Made by a program: the position numbers and the translations under genes. The notes beneath the pieces were generated by a model that saw nothing but the letters and a program-made list of their open reading frames with translations, had not been told where the DNA came from and did not search any database. A stretch of 64,000 nt of DNA from Thermovibrio ammonificans HB-1 (GTDB lineage: Bacteria; Aquificota; Aquificia; Desulfurobacteriales; Desulfurobacteriaceae). Below, piece by piece: positions 51,371 to 63,389 of the stretch. Every line of letters starts with the position of its first letter. The stretch's first letter is position 1. The stretch spans positions 886,418 to 950,417 of the forward strand of contig NC_014926.1 in NCBI RefSeq assembly GCF_000185805.1, written 5' to 3'.

Positions 51371-52582
51371 ATGAAGGTAAAGTTTGAACTCTCGCACTTT
51401 CCGGAGAAGAGCTACGAAGAGGTGCTCGAGGAGGTAGAGGCGAGAAAACTAGTCAACCCGGAGAAAATGCCCTTTTCCAAGCTTCCGTGTGAGGAGGAGC
51501 TCTTAAAAATCAAACGGGAAGTCGAGAAGCTAAAGGAAAAGAGCGACACCCTCGTGGTTGTGGGAATGGGAGGCTCCTCGAGAGGAGCAAAGGCCCTCCA
51601 CGAGGCGGTTGGAAAAAAGGATGAAAAGCTCAAATTCCTCGATAACGTTGACCCGAACCTGATTTCGAAAACCTTTAACGAGCTCAACTGGGAGAGGAGC
51701 TCCTTTGCGTTCATCAGTAAATCGGGAAGGACCCTTGAGACCGTAACGGTTATGAACCTGGTTTTAGACCAGCTGAAAAAGCGCGGGCTCAGCCCCCAAG
51801 GGAGAACCGTTTTCATAGGAGACCCGGGCAACAGTTTCCAGCAGCTTGCCCGAGAGCTCGGCTCGGCCTTTATCCCCATCCCCAAAGAGGTGGGGGGAAG
51901 GTTCTCGGTGTTCACGGCGGTAGGCCTGGTGCCGGCGATGTTTGCCGGCTACTCGGTGGAGAAGCTCCTTGAGGGGGCGTTCGACCTGCTGGAGACTCCA
52001 CTTCCGGCCCTCTACCTTGCGGCGGCCAAGTACCTGCACTACCAGGCGGGAAGGAAGATATCGGTGGTTATGCCCTACTCCTCTTACATGGCCGAGTTTA
52101 CAGAGTGGTACGTTCAGCTCTGGGCCGAGTCGCTGGGAAAGGAGGGCAAAGGGCAGACGCCGCTGAAGGCGGTGGGGACCGCGTCGCAACACGCGATTCT
52201 GCAGCTATTCATGGACGGCCCCGACGATAAGTTCTTCCAGCTCTTCTTCGTTAAACACTACGCCGAGGACCCGAAGCTCCCTCAAGAGTGCTACATACTA
52301 CCGTTCCTTGCAGGGAAAAAGGTGTCGGAGGTTATGGAGGCCGAGTTCAAGGGAACCGTTCACGCCCTAAAGAGCAGGAACAGGCCCATGGTGATTTTTG
52401 AGATGGAGGAGCTTTCGGAGTACCAGATGGGCTACCTGTTTATGGGTTACATGGTTGCGGTAGTGGTTATGGGGAAGCTCTTAGGGGTGAACCCTTACGG
52501 CCAGCCGGCCGTTGAAATAGGCAAAAAGGTTGCAATAGAAGAGCTCAGGAGGGAGAGCAATGACGAAGGAGGTATGCAGTGA
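51371..52582 (+). CDS. pgi: Glucose-6-phosphate isomerase, short form
   Basis: A 403-residue sugar isomerase of the PGI superfamily, with SIS-type segments VVVGMGGSSRGAKAL, FISKSGRTLETVTVMN (phosphate-binding), VGGRFSVFTAVGLVPA and the late VNPYGQPAVEIGKK. It interconverts fructose- and glucose-6-phosphate. It is shorter than the 550-residue enterobacterial enzyme, as in many thermophiles. The ATG follows AAGGAGGG, and the 3' end overlaps cfa by 23 bases. Confidence 0.92.
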   Translation: MKVKFELSHFPEKSYEEVLEEVEARKLVNPEKMPFSKLPCEEELLKIKREVEKLKEKSDTLVVVGMGGSSRGAKALHEAVGKKDEKLKFLDNVDPNLISKTFNELNWERSSFAFISKSGRTLETVTVMNLVLDQLKKRGLSPQGRTVFIGDPGNSFQQLARELGSAFIPIPKEVGGRFSVFTAVGLVPAMFAGYSVEKLLEGAFDLLETPLPALYLAAAKYLHYQAGRKISVVMPYSSYMAEFTEWYVQLWAESLGKEGKGQTPLKAVGTASQHAILQLFMDGPDDKFFQLFFVKHYAEDPKLPQECYILPFLAGKKVSEVMEAEFKGTVHALKSRNRPMVIFEMEELSEYQMGYLFMGYMVAVVVMGKLLGVNPYGQPAVEIGKKVAIEELRRESNDEGGMQ

Positions 52583-53849
52583 GAGAGAGGTTGAAGAACT
52601 AAACCGGGAGATAGTAAACAGGCTCCTTAAAGGGGCCCCCGGTGAAGAGGAGACCTCGGTAATCCTCTGGAACAACAAGAGGGTATGGGGGAGGGGGGAT
52701 AAACTGAAAATAAGAATAAAAACGCCCTGGTCCCTAAAGGAGGCCCTAAAGCAGTTCAACGACCTCTCACTTGCAGAGAGCTACATATACGGCCTCATAG
52801 ACCTTGAAGGGGACATCTTCCTACTGTTCCCGCTGGTGGACTGGATACTCCAGAGGCGGTGGCCGCTGAGCGAGAAGGTGAAGCTCTGGAGGCTCATAAG
52901 GCGACTGCCGGGAGAGGCCCAGATAAAACGGTGCTGGGCCGAAGTAGACGGTGAGCTTCACTCCATAGAGAGAGATAAACAGGCGATACAGTACCACTAC
53001 GACGTGTCAAACGACTTCTACCGCCTGTTCCTCGATAGAAACATGGTTTACTCCTGCGGCTACTTCAGAACACCCCACGACTCCTTAGACAGGGCCCAGG
53101 AGCAGAAAATCGACTACATCTGCAGGAAGTTGATGCTAAAGCCCGGCGAGCGGTTCCTCGATATAGGCTGCGGCTGGGGTGCCCTAATCATACACGCCGC
53201 AAAGAAGTACGGCGTTTACGCGCTGGGGATAACCCTAAGTGAAAACCAGTACCGCTACGTGAAGGAGAGAATAAAGGAGGAAGGGCTTGAAGGTCGGTGT
53301 GAAGTTCTACTCGCCGACTACAGGGAGCTCAACGAGCCCGAGAGCTTCGACAAAATAGCAAGCGTAGGAATGTTTGAACACGTAGGCCAGAAGAGGGCCC
53401 TCACCTACTTTAAACAGGCCTACAACCTGCTGAAAGAGAAGGGAATCTTCCTAAACCACGCGATAAGCTGTAACTACCATGAGTTCGGAAAGCCCGCCTC
53501 CCAGTTCATAAGGAAGTACGTATTCCCCGACGGAGAGCTCCTGCCCATCTACCTAACCGTTGAGAAGGCAGAGGAGGCCGGCTTTGAAGTAAGGGACGTA
53601 GAGTGCCTGCGGGAGCACTACACACTCACCCTTATGCACTGGGTCAGAAACCTGGAGAGGAACTACAAAAAGGCCGTTGAGATTGCCGGAGAGGAGCGCT
53701 ACAGAATCTGGAGGCTCTACATGGCCTCCAGCGCCTACCAGTTCCTCACAAACCGAATAGGGCTCTACCAAACGCTCCTCGTAAAAACGGCAAAGGACGG
53801 CTCATCGGGCTTTCCGCTAACACGGGAACACTTATACCGGGAGGGGTAA
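52560..53849 (+). CDS. cfa: Cyclopropane-fatty-acyl-phospholipid synthase
   Basis: A 429-residue SAM-dependent enzyme: N-terminal lipid-binding region ([30 protein letters not shown]), then [18 protein letters not shown], the SAM site [16 protein letters not shown] near 200 and [16 protein letters not shown]. It adds a methylene group across double bonds of membrane phospholipid chains. Its presence inside a sugar operon is odd but may simply reflect co-expression; it overlaps pgi by 23 bases and the next gene by one base (TAATG). Confidence 0.93.
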   Translation: MTKEVCSEREVEELNREIVNRLLKGAPGEEETSVILWNNKRVWGRGDKLKIRIKTPWSLKEALKQFNDLSLAESYIYGLIDLEGDIFLLFPLVDWILQRRWPLSEKVKLWRLIRRLPGEAQIKRCWAEVDGELHSIERDKQAIQYHYDVSNDFYRLFLDRNMVYSCGYFRTPHDSLDRAQEQKIDYICRKLMLKPGERFLDIGCGWGALIIHAAKKYGVYALGITLSENQYRYVKERIKEEGLEGRCEVLLADYRELNEPESFDKIASVGMFEHVGQKRALTYFKQAYNLLKEKGIFLNHAISCNYHEFGKPASQFIRKYVFPDGELLPIYLTVEKAEEAGFEVRDVECLREHYTLTLMHWVRNLERNYKKAVEIAGEERYRIWRLYMASSAYQFLTNRIGLYQTLLVKTAKDGSSGFPLTREHLYREG

Positions 53850-56341
53850 TGAAGGCGGTTGTCATGGCCGGGGGCTTTGGAACCAGAATCCAGCCCCTTA
53901 CAAATTCTCTGCCCAAGCCTATGCTCCCGGTCGTGAACCTCCCCATGATGGAACACACGATGAAGAAGCTCGTTGCCCTCGGGGTAGAGGAGTTCGTGAT
54001 ACTCCTCTACTACAAACCCGAGGTGATAAAGGAGTACTTCGGGGACGGCTCAAGACTGGGGGTAAAGGTAAACTACGTTCTGCCGGAGGCAGACTACGGC
54101 ACCGCAGGCGCCGTAAAAAAGGCCCAACAGTTTCTAAACGAAACCTTCATAGTAGTAAGCGGCGACGTCATAACCGACTTTGACTTCAGGGAGATAGCGG
54201 GGTTTCACGAGTTCAAAAAATCCCCGGTTACCATAACGCTTACTTCGGTATCGAACCCCCTACAGTTCGGAATAGTGATAACCGACAAAGAGGGGAAAAT
54301 ACTAAAGTTCCTTGAAAAGCCCGGATGGGGAGAGGTCTTCAGCGACACAATCAACACGGGCATTTACATAATGGAGCCCGAAGTTCTCGACTTCATACCC
54401 GAGAACGTCCCCTTCGACTTCAGCAAAGACCTCTTCCCGCTCCTGATGGAGAAAGGGATTGAGCTGTTCGGCTTTAAAGCCCAAGGCTACTGGAAAGACG
54501 TAGGGAACCCCGACGCCTATAGGGAGGTCCACCGGGACATCCTTCAAGGGAAGGTGAAGCTTCAAATTCCGGGAAAACTCGTAAAGCACAGGGAGGGCGT
54601 TCTCTTCCTGCAGGGAGATGCGGAGATTCCCAAGAGCGTCAAAATCAGGGGGACCGTTGTTGTAGGCAAGGGCGTAGAGGTCGGAGAGGGCACCCTCCTT
54701 GAGAACACGGTGATAGGCCCCGAAACCGAGGTGGGTAAACGGTGCCAGCTGAGGGAGTGTATCCTGTGGGACAGGGTAAAAGTGGGAGACGACTCCAAAC
54801 TCAGAAATACCGTTATCTGCTCCTTTACAGAGCTGGGAAGCGGGGTAACGGCCCTGAAGGGGGCCATCATAGCCGAGAAGGTGAAAATAGAGGACAACGT
54901 CCAGATTGCCAAAGACGTTGTTATATGGCCGGAGAAGTTCGTTGAGAGCGGCTCAATAGTCTCCTCAAACCTGGTTTGGGGAGAGAGGTGGAAGCGCTCC
55001 CTCTTTGAGGGGGGCAGAATATCGGGAAGGATAAACGTTGAGCTCTCTCCGGAGCTTGCGGCAAAGCTGGGAGCCGCCTTCGGAAGTACCCTGCCCGAGG
55101 GGAGCTGGGTATACACCAGCAGGGACTACCACAGGGCCTCCAGAATGATTAAAAGAGCCTTCGTTTCCGGCCTCCTCTCTACAGGGGTGAACGTTTTAGA
55201 CCTGAGGCAGTTCCCCCATCCGGCCATGAGGTTCCTCCTCGAGAACACGAAGAAAGTGGCCGGAGTCCACTTTGAGGCCTCTGTAGGCTCCCCCGGACAC
55301 ACCGACATTCTCTTCTTCGACGAAAACGGTCTGCCAATAGACACAAACCGGGAAAAGGCCATAGAGAGGATTTTCTTCAGAGAGCGCTTCAGAAGGGTCG
55401 GACCCTCTGAAGTGGGGCTGATAAAGGAGAGCTCCTACGCCGCAGACAGGTACCAGCGGGCAATAGAGGAGTCTATAGACCACAAGATAAAGCAGCCTTC
55501 GTACCGGGTTGTGGCCGACCTTATGAACGGCGTTTACTCGGCCCTATACCCCGAGCTCCTGGCCCACTTTAAGGTGGAGAGCGTGGTTTTAAACTCCTAC
55601 TTCTCCGAGGAGAAGATAACCCACCTACCCATTCTGAAGGAGAAGGCCCTGTGGAGCGTTCCCCGAATAGTGAAGGCAACAGAGGCAGACATCGGGTTCA
55701 TCATCTACCCCAACGGAGAGCGGTTAAAGGTCATATCGGATACGGGGGAGTTCGTTCCCAACTACAAGCTACTGCTGCTGTTCCTGTTGGCCCTCGACAG
55801 GGCGGTAGAGCAGCAGGTAAAGGTGCTGGTGCCCGTTAGCTGCCCCTCCGTTTTAGACGGCAAGCTGAAAAACGTTATAGTTGAGAGGGGGAAGCTCAGG
55901 GGAATAAAGGCAAACTTACTGAGGCAGTTTGCCCTTGTAGGGGACCTAAACGGCAGGTTCATATTCCCCGAGTTTTCCCTATCGCCCGACGCCGTTTACG
56001 CAAGTATAAAGCTCCTTGAGCTCATGAGCTTCAGCAACGCATCGGTCTCGGAGCTTCTCTCGGCCATTCCCCCGTTCTTCTTTAAACACGTGATAGTGAG
56101 CTGCCCCTCCTCTAAAAAGGCGAAACTGATGAGGAAGATATCGGAAGAGGCAATGGAGAAACGGGCCTCTTTCATAGACGGCGTGAAAATCTTCTTCAAC
56201 GGCGACTGGATACTCCTGATTCCCGACCAGTTCACAGACAACCTCCACATCTTCGTCCAGACCGAAAAAGAGGAGAGGGGCAGAGAGCTTCTAAACCAGT
56301 TCAACAGGAAGATTGAAAAATGGATAGAGGAGAAAGAGTAA
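53849..56341 (+). CDS. Sugar nucleotidyltransferase / phosphomannomutase-like fusion
   Basis: An 830-residue fusion. Residues 1-235 are a nucleotidyltransferase ([20 protein letters not shown]). Residues 250-370 are left-handed beta-helix hexapeptide repeats. Residues about 390-830 are phosphohexomutase-like. The mutase catalytic serine motif (TASHNP in active enzymes) is replaced by SVGSPGHTD, so the mutase half is probably non-catalytic or altered, as is known for such GMPP/PMM-like fusions. It probably makes GDP-mannose or ADP/UDP-glucose; the position before glycogen genes favours an ADP-glucose-type role, which is inference. ATG overlaps the cfa stop. Confidence 0.85.
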   Translation: MKAVVMAGGFGTRIQPLTNSLPKPMLPVVNLPMMEHTMKKLVALGVEEFVILLYYKPEVIKEYFGDGSRLGVKVNYVLPEADYGTAGAVKKAQQFLNETFIVVSGDVITDFDFREIAGFHEFKKSPVTITLTSVSNPLQFGIVITDKEGKILKFLEKPGWGEVFSDTINTGIYIMEPEVLDFIPENVPFDFSKDLFPLLMEKGIELFGFKAQGYWKDVGNPDAYREVHRDILQGKVKLQIPGKLVKHREGVLFLQGDAEIPKSVKIRGTVVVGKGVEVGEGTLLENTVIGPETEVGKRCQLRECILWDRVKVGDDSKLRNTVICSFTELGSGVTALKGAIIAEKVKIEDNVQIAKDVVIWPEKFVESGSIVSSNLVWGERWKRSLFEGGRISGRINVELSPELAAKLGAAFGSTLPEGSWVYTSRDYHRASRMIKRAFVSGLLSTGVNVLDLRQFPHPAMRFLLENTKKVAGVHFEASVGSPGHTDILFFDENGLPIDTNREKAIERIFFRERFRRVGPSEVGLIKESSYAADRYQRAIEESIDHKIKQPSYRVVADLMNGVYSALYPELLAHFKVESVVLNSYFSEEKITHLPILKEKALWSVPRIVKATEADIGFIIYPNGERLKVISDTGEFVPNYKLLLLFLLALDRAVEQQVKVLVPVSCPSVLDGKLKNVIVERGKLRGIKANLLRQFALVGDLNGRFIFPEFSLSPDAVYASIKLLELMSFSNASVSELLSAIPPFFFKHVIVSCPSSKKAKLMRKISEEAMEKRASFIDGVKIFFNGDWILLIPDQFTDNLHIFVQTEKEERGRELLNQFNRKIEKWIEEKE

Positions 56342-58377
56342 AACTGGTTCTCCTGTGGCACATGCACCAGCCCCTCTACAGGAACGGGATAACCGGCGAG
56401 TACGAGATGCCCTGGGTGTTCCTCCACGGGATAAAGGACTACTACGACATGGCCTGGCACGCATCCAAGTTCGAGGGGCTGAAAGTTACGTTCAACCTTA
56501 CGCCGGTTCTGATAAAACAGCTTAAAGAGTACGGAGAGGGGAAGGCCAACTGCAAATTCCTCGAGCTGATGAAGAGACCCGTTAAAGAGCTCCAAAACCA
56601 CGAGAAGCGGTGGCTGCTGCAGTTCCTCTTCCACGGAAACGTTGAAACCATGGTGAAGCCGTTCAAACACTACTACGAGCTCTTCCTCCGGTTCGAGAGA
56701 GAGAGCCAAGAGGGGAGCTTCCTGAAAAACCTAACAAGCCAAGACTTCTTAAACCTTGAAGTGCTGTTCTTGCTTTCGTGGTGCGGCAGGTACCTGAGGG
56801 AGAACTCAAGGGTCGTAAAGAGACTCGTAGAGAAAGAGAGCGTTTTCTCCGAAGAGGAGAAGCTGGAGCTCATAGGAGAGCTGCTCAGGTTCACCGGCAA
56901 GGTAATTCCCCTCTACAGCCGGCTCAGCAGGGAGGGGAAGGTAGAGGTATCGACAACCCCCTACTACCACCCGATACTCCCCCTGCTCTTAAACATAGAG
57001 GCGGCAAAGGAGAGCACTCCCGACGTAAGGCTCCCTGCGCTCCACGTGAACTTCAAAGACGACGCCGAGCTCCAGACCGAAAAGGCCATTAAAGAGGTAA
57101 AGGAGCTCTTCGACTTTAAAGGGGGAGTGTGGCCGGCAGAGGGGGGCGTAAGCGAGGAAGCCCTGAAGCTCCTGAAGGAGAAAGGGGCAAACTGGTGTGC
57201 AACCGACGAGGAGGTTCTGTTTAAGTCTTTAAGCAGGCGCTTTGGAACCAGGGAGCCCCTGTACAGAGTCTACAGCTACGAGGGACTGAAACTGCTGTTC
57301 AGAGACAGGGAGCTCAGCGACCTGATAGGGTTCGTCTATAAGAGCTGGAGGGAGGACGACGCTGTAGAGGACTTCACCGGAAGGTTAAAGAGAATAGGTG
57401 AGCAGTTCAAAGAACCTGTTGTAAGCGTGATACTGGACGGGGAGAACTGTTGGGAGTTCTACAGGGAAAACGGCTACCCCTTCAGGGAGAAGCTCTACAG
57501 GACGCTCTCCCAGCTTGAGTGGGTGGAGAGCGTTTTCCCCAGCGAGCTTGAAGCCACCGAGAAGCTCGAAAGGGTGGTTGCAGGAAGCTGGATAGGGGGA
57601 AACTTCCTCACCTGGGTGGGAGACCGAGAGAAGAACAGGGCCTGGGAGCTTTTGGGGATAACCAAGCTCAACCTGGAAGAGGAGAGGGAAAACGATAACT
57701 ACCGGAAGGCAAAGGAGAAGCTCCTTGCAGCCGAAGGGAGCGACTGGTTCTGGTGGTTCGGTAAGGGACACTACACCCCCTTCTCCCAAACCTTCGACAG
57801 GCTCTTCAGGAGTAACCTCATAGCGGTGTATAAGCTCCTGAACAAAACCATACCCCAGGAGCTCTTCACCCCCATAAGTAGGTTCAAGAGCTCGGCCTCT
57901 GAGCCTCCGAGGAACTTCGTAAAGGCCCAGGTAGACGGCCAGGTAACAAGCTACTACGAGTGGCTCGAGGCGGGCAAGGTAGACCTCTTAGAGTTCTCAA
58001 CGATGGCAACCCAAGGCTTTGTAATGAGGGAGCTCTACTACGGCTACGACCGCAACGGAAACCTTTACCTAAGGGTAGACGGCGACTGGAAACGGCTGAA
58101 AGGGCGCCGCTTCCAGGTGGTTTTTGAGATATCCGGTAAGGAGAAAAAGAGCTTCACCGTGGAGCCCAACGGAACCGTTACAGGGTGCAAAGGTGCCAAG
58201 GGGGCCCTGAACAGAATCCTCGAGGTGGAGATACCTGCAGAGTGCCTGAGTGAAAGGGGCAGGCTCTACCTTACCGTAAAGCTCGTTGTAGACGGCAAAG
58301 TTGTGGAGGAGGCCCCGTTCCTCAGCTACGCCCTCCTGGACCTGAGCAGGGACTTTTCAAGCGAATGGATGGTGTGA
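56320..58377 (+). CDS. GH57 family glycoside hydrolase (alpha-glucan enzyme)
   Basis: A 685-residue GH57 protein: N-terminal [13 protein letters not shown], the nucleophile region [12 protein letters not shown] (Glu near 274) and the acid/base region [11 protein letters not shown] (Asp near 372), then a beta-rich C-terminal domain. GH57 enzymes hydrolyse or transfer alpha-1,4/1,6-glucans with retention. The sequence resembles the amylopullulanase-like group; the exact activity is unresolved. No signal peptide, so it is cytoplasmic glycogen metabolism. The ATG lies 22 bases inside the preceding gene with only a weak ribosome-binding site. Confidence 0.88.
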   Translation: MDRGERVKLVLLWHMHQPLYRNGITGEYEMPWVFLHGIKDYYDMAWHASKFEGLKVTFNLTPVLIKQLKEYGEGKANCKFLELMKRPVKELQNHEKRWLLQFLFHGNVETMVKPFKHYYELFLRFERESQEGSFLKNLTSQDFLNLEVLFLLSWCGRYLRENSRVVKRLVEKESVFSEEEKLELIGELLRFTGKVIPLYSRLSREGKVEVSTTPYYHPILPLLLNIEAAKESTPDVRLPALHVNFKDDAELQTEKAIKEVKELFDFKGGVWPAEGGVSEEALKLLKEKGANWCATDEEVLFKSLSRRFGTREPLYRVYSYEGLKLLFRDRELSDLIGFVYKSWREDDAVEDFTGRLKRIGEQFKEPVVSVILDGENCWEFYRENGYPFREKLYRTLSQLEWVESVFPSELEATEKLERVVAGSWIGGNFLTWVGDREKNRAWELLGITKLNLEEERENDNYRKAKEKLLAAEGSDWFWWFGKGHYTPFSQTFDRLFRSNLIAVYKLLNKTIPQELFTPISRFKSSASEPPRNFVKAQVDGQVTSYYEWLEAGKVDLLEFSTMATQGFVMRELYYGYDRNGNLYLRVDGDWKRLKGRRFQVVFEISGKEKKSFTVEPNGTVTGCKGAKGALNRILEVEIPAECLSERGRLYLTVKLVVDGKVVEEAPFLSYALLDLSRDFSSEWMV

Positions 58378-60332
58378 AAATGGGAAAGCTTCTCTTCGGG
58401 GTTCACAACCACCAGCCGGTTGACAACTTCAGGGAGGTTGTAGACTCCGCCGTAGAGAGGGCCTACAGGCCCTTCATAGAGGCGGCTGCCAAGGTTGAGC
58501 GGTTCAAGTTCGCCCTCCACTTCAGCGGCTGGCTCTTCGAGCAGGTAAAGCTACGACACCGGGAGCTTTTTGAGCTCATTCGGAAGCTGGTTGAGAGGGG
58601 CCAGGTTGAGCTCGTAACGGGAGGTTTCTACGAGCCGGTGCTGGCCTCAATCCCCGGCGACTACAGGAAGGCCCAGGTTGAGAAGATGAACGCCTTCTTG
58701 AAGGAGAACTTCGGGGTAGAGCCGAAAGGGCTCTGGCTGACAGAGAGGGTGTGGGACGACTCAATAGTTAAAGACCTTACAGAGCTCGGGGTGGAGTGGA
58801 CGGCGGTAGACGACTACCACTTTATAGCCGCAGGCTTTGAGAGGGAGGAGCTTCACGGCTACTACCTAACGGAGAGCGAAGGGAGGGTTTTGAAGCTCTT
58901 TCCGATAGATAAAAGGCTCCGCTACCTGGTTCCCTTTAAACCGGTTGACGAGGTTTCGGGATACCTAAAAGGGGCAAAAGGCTTAAGAACCCTCTTCGAC
59001 GACGGGGAGAAGTTCGGTGTTTGGCCGGGAACCTACAGCTGGGTTTACGAAAAGGGGTGGCTCCGGAGCTTCTTAGAGCTTGTAGAGGCGGGGGAGGTTG
59101 AAACCCTGCACTTCAGCCAGGCGGCAGAGGAGAAGGCCAGCGGAATAGCCTACCTGCCGTCGGTCTCCTACTACGAAATGGGGGAGTGGAGCCTTCCGGC
59201 CGAAAGGTTCAAGGAGCTCCAGGAGGCAAAGGAACTCCTCGAGAGGGAGATGGGCCCCGGAACCCCCGAGAAGCTCCTGAGGGGAGGCATCTGGAAGAGC
59301 TTCTTCGTTAAGTACCCCGAGAGCAACTACATGCACAAGAGGATGCTGAAGCTCTGCTCTCTGGGGGTAAAGAGCGGCAGGTTCACCGAGAACCTGCTCA
59401 AATCCCAGTGTAACGACGTGTTCTGGCACGGAGTGTTCGGCGGCATATACCTGCCGGTCCTGAGGGACAACTTCTGGCGCTACACGGTTGAGGCCACCAA
59501 GGAGGCCGCTGAGGCGGGCCGCCTGAAGCTCCCCCTAATTGAGGACTTTAACCTCGACGGCCTCGAAGAGGCCCTGATTAGGGGGGAGGAGCTCCTCGTG
59601 GGAGTAGGCTCCCTGGCGGGGGCGGTAGTTGAGCTATCTCTTCTCAACCCGCCCTTTAACGTACAGGCCGTTGTAAGCCGCCACACGGAAGGCTACCACA
59701 TCTACAGCAGGCAGCGGAAAAAAGAAAACGAGGGGATATCGACAATCCACGAACTGGAGGCGACCTTCAAGGCGGAAGACGTTCCGAGGGACTGGCACAG
59801 GAAGGACTCCTTCATCTGCCACTTCTGCCCGAACCCGGTTACGGAAGAGGAGCTCCTCTTTGAGCGCTTCCGTGAGGTGGGAGATTTCGCAAACCAGCCC
59901 TTTGAGCTGAAGCTACTGGGCAGCTCTGTTACAGCCGAGAGGAGGGGAGCCCTATACCTTGAGGAAGGGGTGTTCAAAACCGTAGTGAGGAAGAGCTTCA
60001 CCCCCACCGGCAGGGGCCTCCTCTACCGGCAGGAGATTGAGAGCGACTTTAAGGGGAAGCTCTACCACCTTCTGGAGCTCAACCTCCACTTTACGGAAAT
60101 CCCGCGCCTCGGGCGCAAAGGAGGAACGGTAACCCTGGAAGATAAAAACCTGGGCAAGAGGATAAAGCTCTCGCTCTCTGTGCCCTTCGAGCTTCTGCTC
60201 ACTCCCCTTGAAACCTTCCACCAGAGCGAGAGGGGACTTGAGAGAACCCTGCAGGGCGTAACTTTGGGCTTCCTAATACCCTTTCGGGGAAGCCTTAAAA
60301 CAACAGTTAACCTCGAGGTAGAAAATGTCTGA
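58365..60332 (+). CDS. GH57 4-alpha-glucanotransferase
   Basis: A 655-residue protein closely following the Thermococcus litoralis-type enzyme: [12 protein letters not shown], nucleophile Glu near 125 in [11 protein letters not shown], acid/base Asp near 212 in [12 protein letters not shown], the [17 protein letters not shown] segment and a beta-sandwich C-terminal domain. It transfers alpha-1,4-glucan chains between acceptors. Two starts are possible: ATG 58365 or ATG 58380, the latter giving [13 protein letters not shown], which looks more native. It overlaps or abuts the preceding GH57 gene. Confidence 0.93.
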   Translation: MDGVKMGKLLFGVHNHQPVDNFREVVDSAVERAYRPFIEAAAKVERFKFALHFSGWLFEQVKLRHRELFELIRKLVERGQVELVTGGFYEPVLASIPGDYRKAQVEKMNAFLKENFGVEPKGLWLTERVWDDSIVKDLTELGVEWTAVDDYHFIAAGFEREELHGYYLTESEGRVLKLFPIDKRLRYLVPFKPVDEVSGYLKGAKGLRTLFDDGEKFGVWPGTYSWVYEKGWLRSFLELVEAGEVETLHFSQAAEEKASGIAYLPSVSYYEMGEWSLPAERFKELQEAKELLEREMGPGTPEKLLRGGIWKSFFVKYPESNYMHKRMLKLCSLGVKSGRFTENLLKSQCNDVFWHGVFGGIYLPVLRDNFWRYTVEATKEAAEAGRLKLPLIEDFNLDGLEEALIRGEELLVGVGSLAGAVVELSLLNPPFNVQAVVSRHTEGYHIYSRQRKKENEGISTIHELEATFKAEDVPRDWHRKDSFICHFCPNPVTEEELLFERFREVGDFANQPFELKLLGSSVTAERRGALYLEEGVFKTVVRKSFTPTGRGLLYRQEIESDFKGKLYHLLELNLHFTEIPRLGRKGGTVTLEDKNLGKRIKLSLSVPFELLLTPLETFHQSERGLERTLQGVTLGFLIPFRGSLKTTVNLEVENV

Positions 60333-61359
60333 GTTCCGCTACAACTACCTGTGGGATACCTGGGTAATCATAGCCCCGGAGAGGGAGCGAAGGCCCCACG
60401 ACTACCCTCCCCACACCTACGGGCCCCAGAGCCCGCCGGAGAAGTGCCCGTTTGAGCCGGGAAAGGAGAACCTTGCACCCCACGAGATATTTGCAGTAAG
60501 GGAACCCGGCACAGCACCCGACACGCCGGGGTGGAAGATAAGGGTGGTGCCGAACAAGTACCCGGCCCTGAGAATAGAGAACCCTCCGCTACCCGAGGGC
60601 AGGTGCCTCTACGACACGGTGGGGGGCTTCGGGGCCCACGAGATAGTGGTGGACACCCCCGACCACTACAAGCACCCCCACAACTTCTCGGTAGAGGAGA
60701 TGAAGCTCCTCCTCTACGTTTACAGGGAGAGAATGAAGAGCCTCTACGGGGATTACAGAATCAGGTACGTCCTGGTGTTCAAAAACTACGGGCGGGAGGC
60801 GGGAGCCTCCCTGAGCCACTCCCACTCCCAGATAATAGCAACGCCCCAGGTACCCAAGCTGATTGACACCGTAGTCAGCCAGAGCAGGAAGTACTTCACA
60901 GAGAAGGGCAGGTGTTACCTGTGCGACGAAGTGAAGTTCGAGCTCAACGAGATGAAGAGGGTCGTTTACGAAAACGAGGAGTTCCTGGTTTACTGCCCCT
61001 TCTACTCCATCTTCCCGTTTCAGATGAGGATAACGCCGAAAAAACACGGGCACGACTTCGCCAAGCTCTCCGACCAGGAACTCTACCTGCTCGCAGACGC
61101 CTTAAGGCTCGCCCTGCGGAAGCTCCACAAAACCCTCGTTAACCCTCCCTACAACTTCTTCATCCACACCGCCCCTCCCCCCAGGGAGGAGCCCAGAAGG
61201 CCCCACTACTACACCGGGATAGAGCGGTTCTTCCACTGGTACCTCGAGATTCTGCCCCGGGTTTCGGTACCCGCAGGCTTCGAGTGGGGAAGCGGCTACT
61301 ACATAAACCCAACAACCCCCGAAAGCGCCGCTAAGTTTCTGAGAGAGGTTGTGCTATGA
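60325..61359 (+). CDS. galT: Hexose-1-phosphate uridylyl/adenylyltransferase (GalT family)
   Basis: A 344-residue GalT-family protein. It has [17 protein letters not shown] at the start, a zinc-type CPFEPG site and the active-site motif HSHSQ near 165 in [18 protein letters not shown]. There is a later HGHDF and a C-terminal [16 protein letters not shown]. It transfers a nucleotidyl group to a hexose 1-phosphate. In this glycogen operon it could act as an ADP-glucose or UDP-glucose phosphorylase rather than in galactose use, since no other gal genes are present. It overlaps glgA by four bases. Confidence 0.88.
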   Translation: MSEFRYNYLWDTWVIIAPERERRPHDYPPHTYGPQSPPEKCPFEPGKENLAPHEIFAVREPGTAPDTPGWKIRVVPNKYPALRIENPPLPEGRCLYDTVGGFGAHEIVVDTPDHYKHPHNFSVEEMKLLLYVYRERMKSLYGDYRIRYVLVFKNYGREAGASLSHSHSQIIATPQVPKLIDTVVSQSRKYFTEKGRCYLCDEVKFELNEMKRVVYENEEFLVYCPFYSIFPFQMRITPKKHGHDFAKLSDQELYLLADALRLALRKLHKTLVNPPYNFFIHTAPPPREEPRRPHYYTGIERFFHWYLEILPRVSVPAGFEWGSGYYINPTTPESAAKFLREVVL

Positions 61360-62780
61360 GAGTCCTCTTTGTATCCAGCGAAATATACCCGTTTGCGAAA
61401 ACGGGCGGTCTGGCCGACGTTTCCTACTCACTGCCGAAAGCCCTGAGCCAGGTAGGGGTTCAGGTCTCAACGGTGATGCCCCTCTACAAGTGTGTAAACA
61501 CCGAAAAACACCGCATAAAGCCCACCGGAGAGAGCGTAGAGGTGGAAATAGGAGCCGGGAAGTTCACCTTCGAGCTCTACAGGTGCGGTAACCAGGTAAC
61601 CCACTACTTCCTAAAGAACGACCGGCTGTTCGGCAGGGAGTTCCTCTACGGCACTCCCTACGGAGACTACCCCGACAACGACGTCAGGTTCGGGAGCTTC
61701 TGCTGGGCCGTTGCACAGCTCGTGAAAAGGGGGAGCTTACGGTGCGACGTTATCCACACAAACGACTGGCAGGCGGCCCTGATTCCGGTCCTGGCCAAGG
61801 AGAAGCTGAAGCTGCCGGTTAAAACCCTGCAGACCATACACAACATAGCCTACCAGGGAATATTCCCCAAGGAGGCGATAGAGCGGCTGAGCTTAGGCTG
61901 GGAGCTCTTCCACATGGAGGCTTTGGAGTTCTGGGGCAAGGTAAACTTCCTCAAGGGGGGAATCGTCTTCGGCGACGCAGTAAACACCGTCAGCCCCACC
62001 TACGCAAAGGAGATAACAACCCCGGAGTTTGGCTACGGCCTCGACGGCGTCCTCAGAAAGTACAGCTACAAGCTGTTCGGGATACTCAACGGGATAGACT
62101 ACGACGTGTGGAACCCCGAAACGGACCCCCACCTGTACGTAAACTACACCGAGGCCTCGGTTAAGAGAAAAGAGGAGAACAAAGAGCTCTTCCTCGAAGA
62201 AACGGGGCTTAAGGGAAAGGAGAAGCCGCTCTTTGTATTCATCGGGAGGTTCGCAAAACAGAAAGGGGTAGACCTGATACTCCGGGCATCGGCCCGGCTG
62301 GCACAGATGCCTGCAAACTTTGCAATTCTCGGCTTCGGAGACGAAGCCTACAACGAAGCCTTCCAAAAGCTAAACGAGCTTGAAAACTTCTTCGTTAAAG
62401 TTGCATTCGACGAGCCCCTGAGCAGGAAGATGTACGGCTCTGCCGACTTCCTACTGATGCCCTCCCTATACGAGCCGTGCGGGCTCAACCAGATGATAGC
62501 CATGCGCTACGGCACCTTGGTAGTTGCCAGAAAAACCGGAGGGCTCGCAGACACGGTTGTGGACATCTCAGAGCCGGGAGGTTACGGGATTCTGTTTGAG
62601 CCTTTCACCCCCGAAGCCTTTACCGAGGCCGTTGAGAGGGGGGTGAAGCTCTACTGGAACAGCCGGGAACGGTTCTACAGCCTAAGGAGGGCAGTTATGG
62701 AGCTTGACTTCTCCTGGAATGCCTCGGCTCTAAAGTACACCCGCCTTTACGAGAACCTCCTGGAGGGGAAACTCAATTAG
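61356..62780 (+). CDS. glgA: Glycogen synthase
   Basis: A 474-residue GT5 enzyme: the nucleotide-sugar binding loop [16 protein letters not shown] at 15-30, [12 protein letters not shown], an [15 protein letters not shown] segment and a C-terminal acceptor/Glu region [21 protein letters not shown]. It extends alpha-1,4-glucan using ADP-glucose. The ATG overlaps the galT-like stop by four bases. With the three GH57 genes, it supplies a complete glycogen-building set except for an unequivocal GlgC. Confidence 0.96.
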   Translation: MRVLFVSSEIYPFAKTGGLADVSYSLPKALSQVGVQVSTVMPLYKCVNTEKHRIKPTGESVEVEIGAGKFTFELYRCGNQVTHYFLKNDRLFGREFLYGTPYGDYPDNDVRFGSFCWAVAQLVKRGSLRCDVIHTNDWQAALIPVLAKEKLKLPVKTLQTIHNIAYQGIFPKEAIERLSLGWELFHMEALEFWGKVNFLKGGIVFGDAVNTVSPTYAKEITTPEFGYGLDGVLRKYSYKLFGILNGIDYDVWNPETDPHLYVNYTEASVKRKEENKELFLEETGLKGKEKPLFVFIGRFAKQKGVDLILRASARLAQMPANFAILGFGDEAYNEAFQKLNELENFFVKVAFDEPLSRKMYGSADFLLMPSLYEPCGLNQMIAMRYGTLVVARKTGGLADTVVDISEPGGYGILFEPFTPEAFTEAVERGVKLYWNSRERFYSLRRAVMELDFSWNASALKYTRLYENLLEGKLN

Positions 62781-62789
62781 AGGTTTGAA

Positions 62790-63389
62790 ATGAAAATAGC
62801 CCTAACAGAAGAGGAGCTTAAAAAACTCACAAAGAGGGAGCTTTACGAGATTGCAAAAAAACTCAAGATACGGGGCAGGGGTAGGATGCGGAAGGCCCAG
62901 CTCCTTGAAGCGGTTAAAAGGGAGCTCCTTATCGCCAAGGAGATGGTGGCACCTCCGCCCCCCGCAAGCAGAATCGAGGAGGCCGAACCGCCCCCACTCC
63001 AAGAGGAAAGAGAGGAACTGCCCCTGCCCGAAAGCTACCCGGTCTCCTTCCTGGGGCTGATACCGGTTAACCCGAAGCTCCTTTTTATCTACTGGAACGC
63101 CGGGGGAAGAAGGGGAACCCTGAAGCTGATTGTAGAGGGAAGGGACTTTAAAGAGCTTCAAGTGGAACCCGGCCAAAGGGAGCTCTTCTTAGAGCTGGAA
63201 GAGGAGCTTCCCTTCAAAAGGGTAAAGGCCGTTCTGATAACAGAAGAAGAAGCCCTCACCTCAAACGAAGTTGTAATGCCGGCCAGGGAGGTGGTTATAG
63301 GAGAAGAGGCGGCAGCGGAGCTCACAGAGCTCATCACAAAACAGAAGCCAGAACTCCAAAGGGGCGGCCCCTACGGAGAGGGAAGATGA
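62790..63389 (+). CDS. DUF4912 protein with N-terminal HeH/Rho-like domain
   Basis: A 199-residue protein. Residues 1-50 form a basic helix-extended-loop-helix (ELYEIAKKLKIRGRGRMRKAQLLEAV) like Rho-N/SAP domains. A Pro/Glu-rich linker follows. The C-terminal DUF4912 part contains FLGLIPVNPKLLFIYWNAG. Its function is unknown; DUF4912 genes commonly neighbour GH57 and glycogen genes, and a carbohydrate- or nucleic-acid-binding role is speculative. It ends with a four-base overlap to the last GH57 gene. Confidence 0.8.
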   Translation: MKIALTEEELKKLTKRELYEIAKKLKIRGRGRMRKAQLLEAVKRELLIAKEMVAPPPPASRIEEAEPPPLQEEREELPLPESYPVSFLGLIPVNPKLLFIYWNAGGRRGTLKLIVEGRDFKELQVEPGQRELFLELEEELPFKRVKAVLITEEEALTSNEVVMPAREVVIGEEAAAELTELITKQKPELQRGGPYGEGR

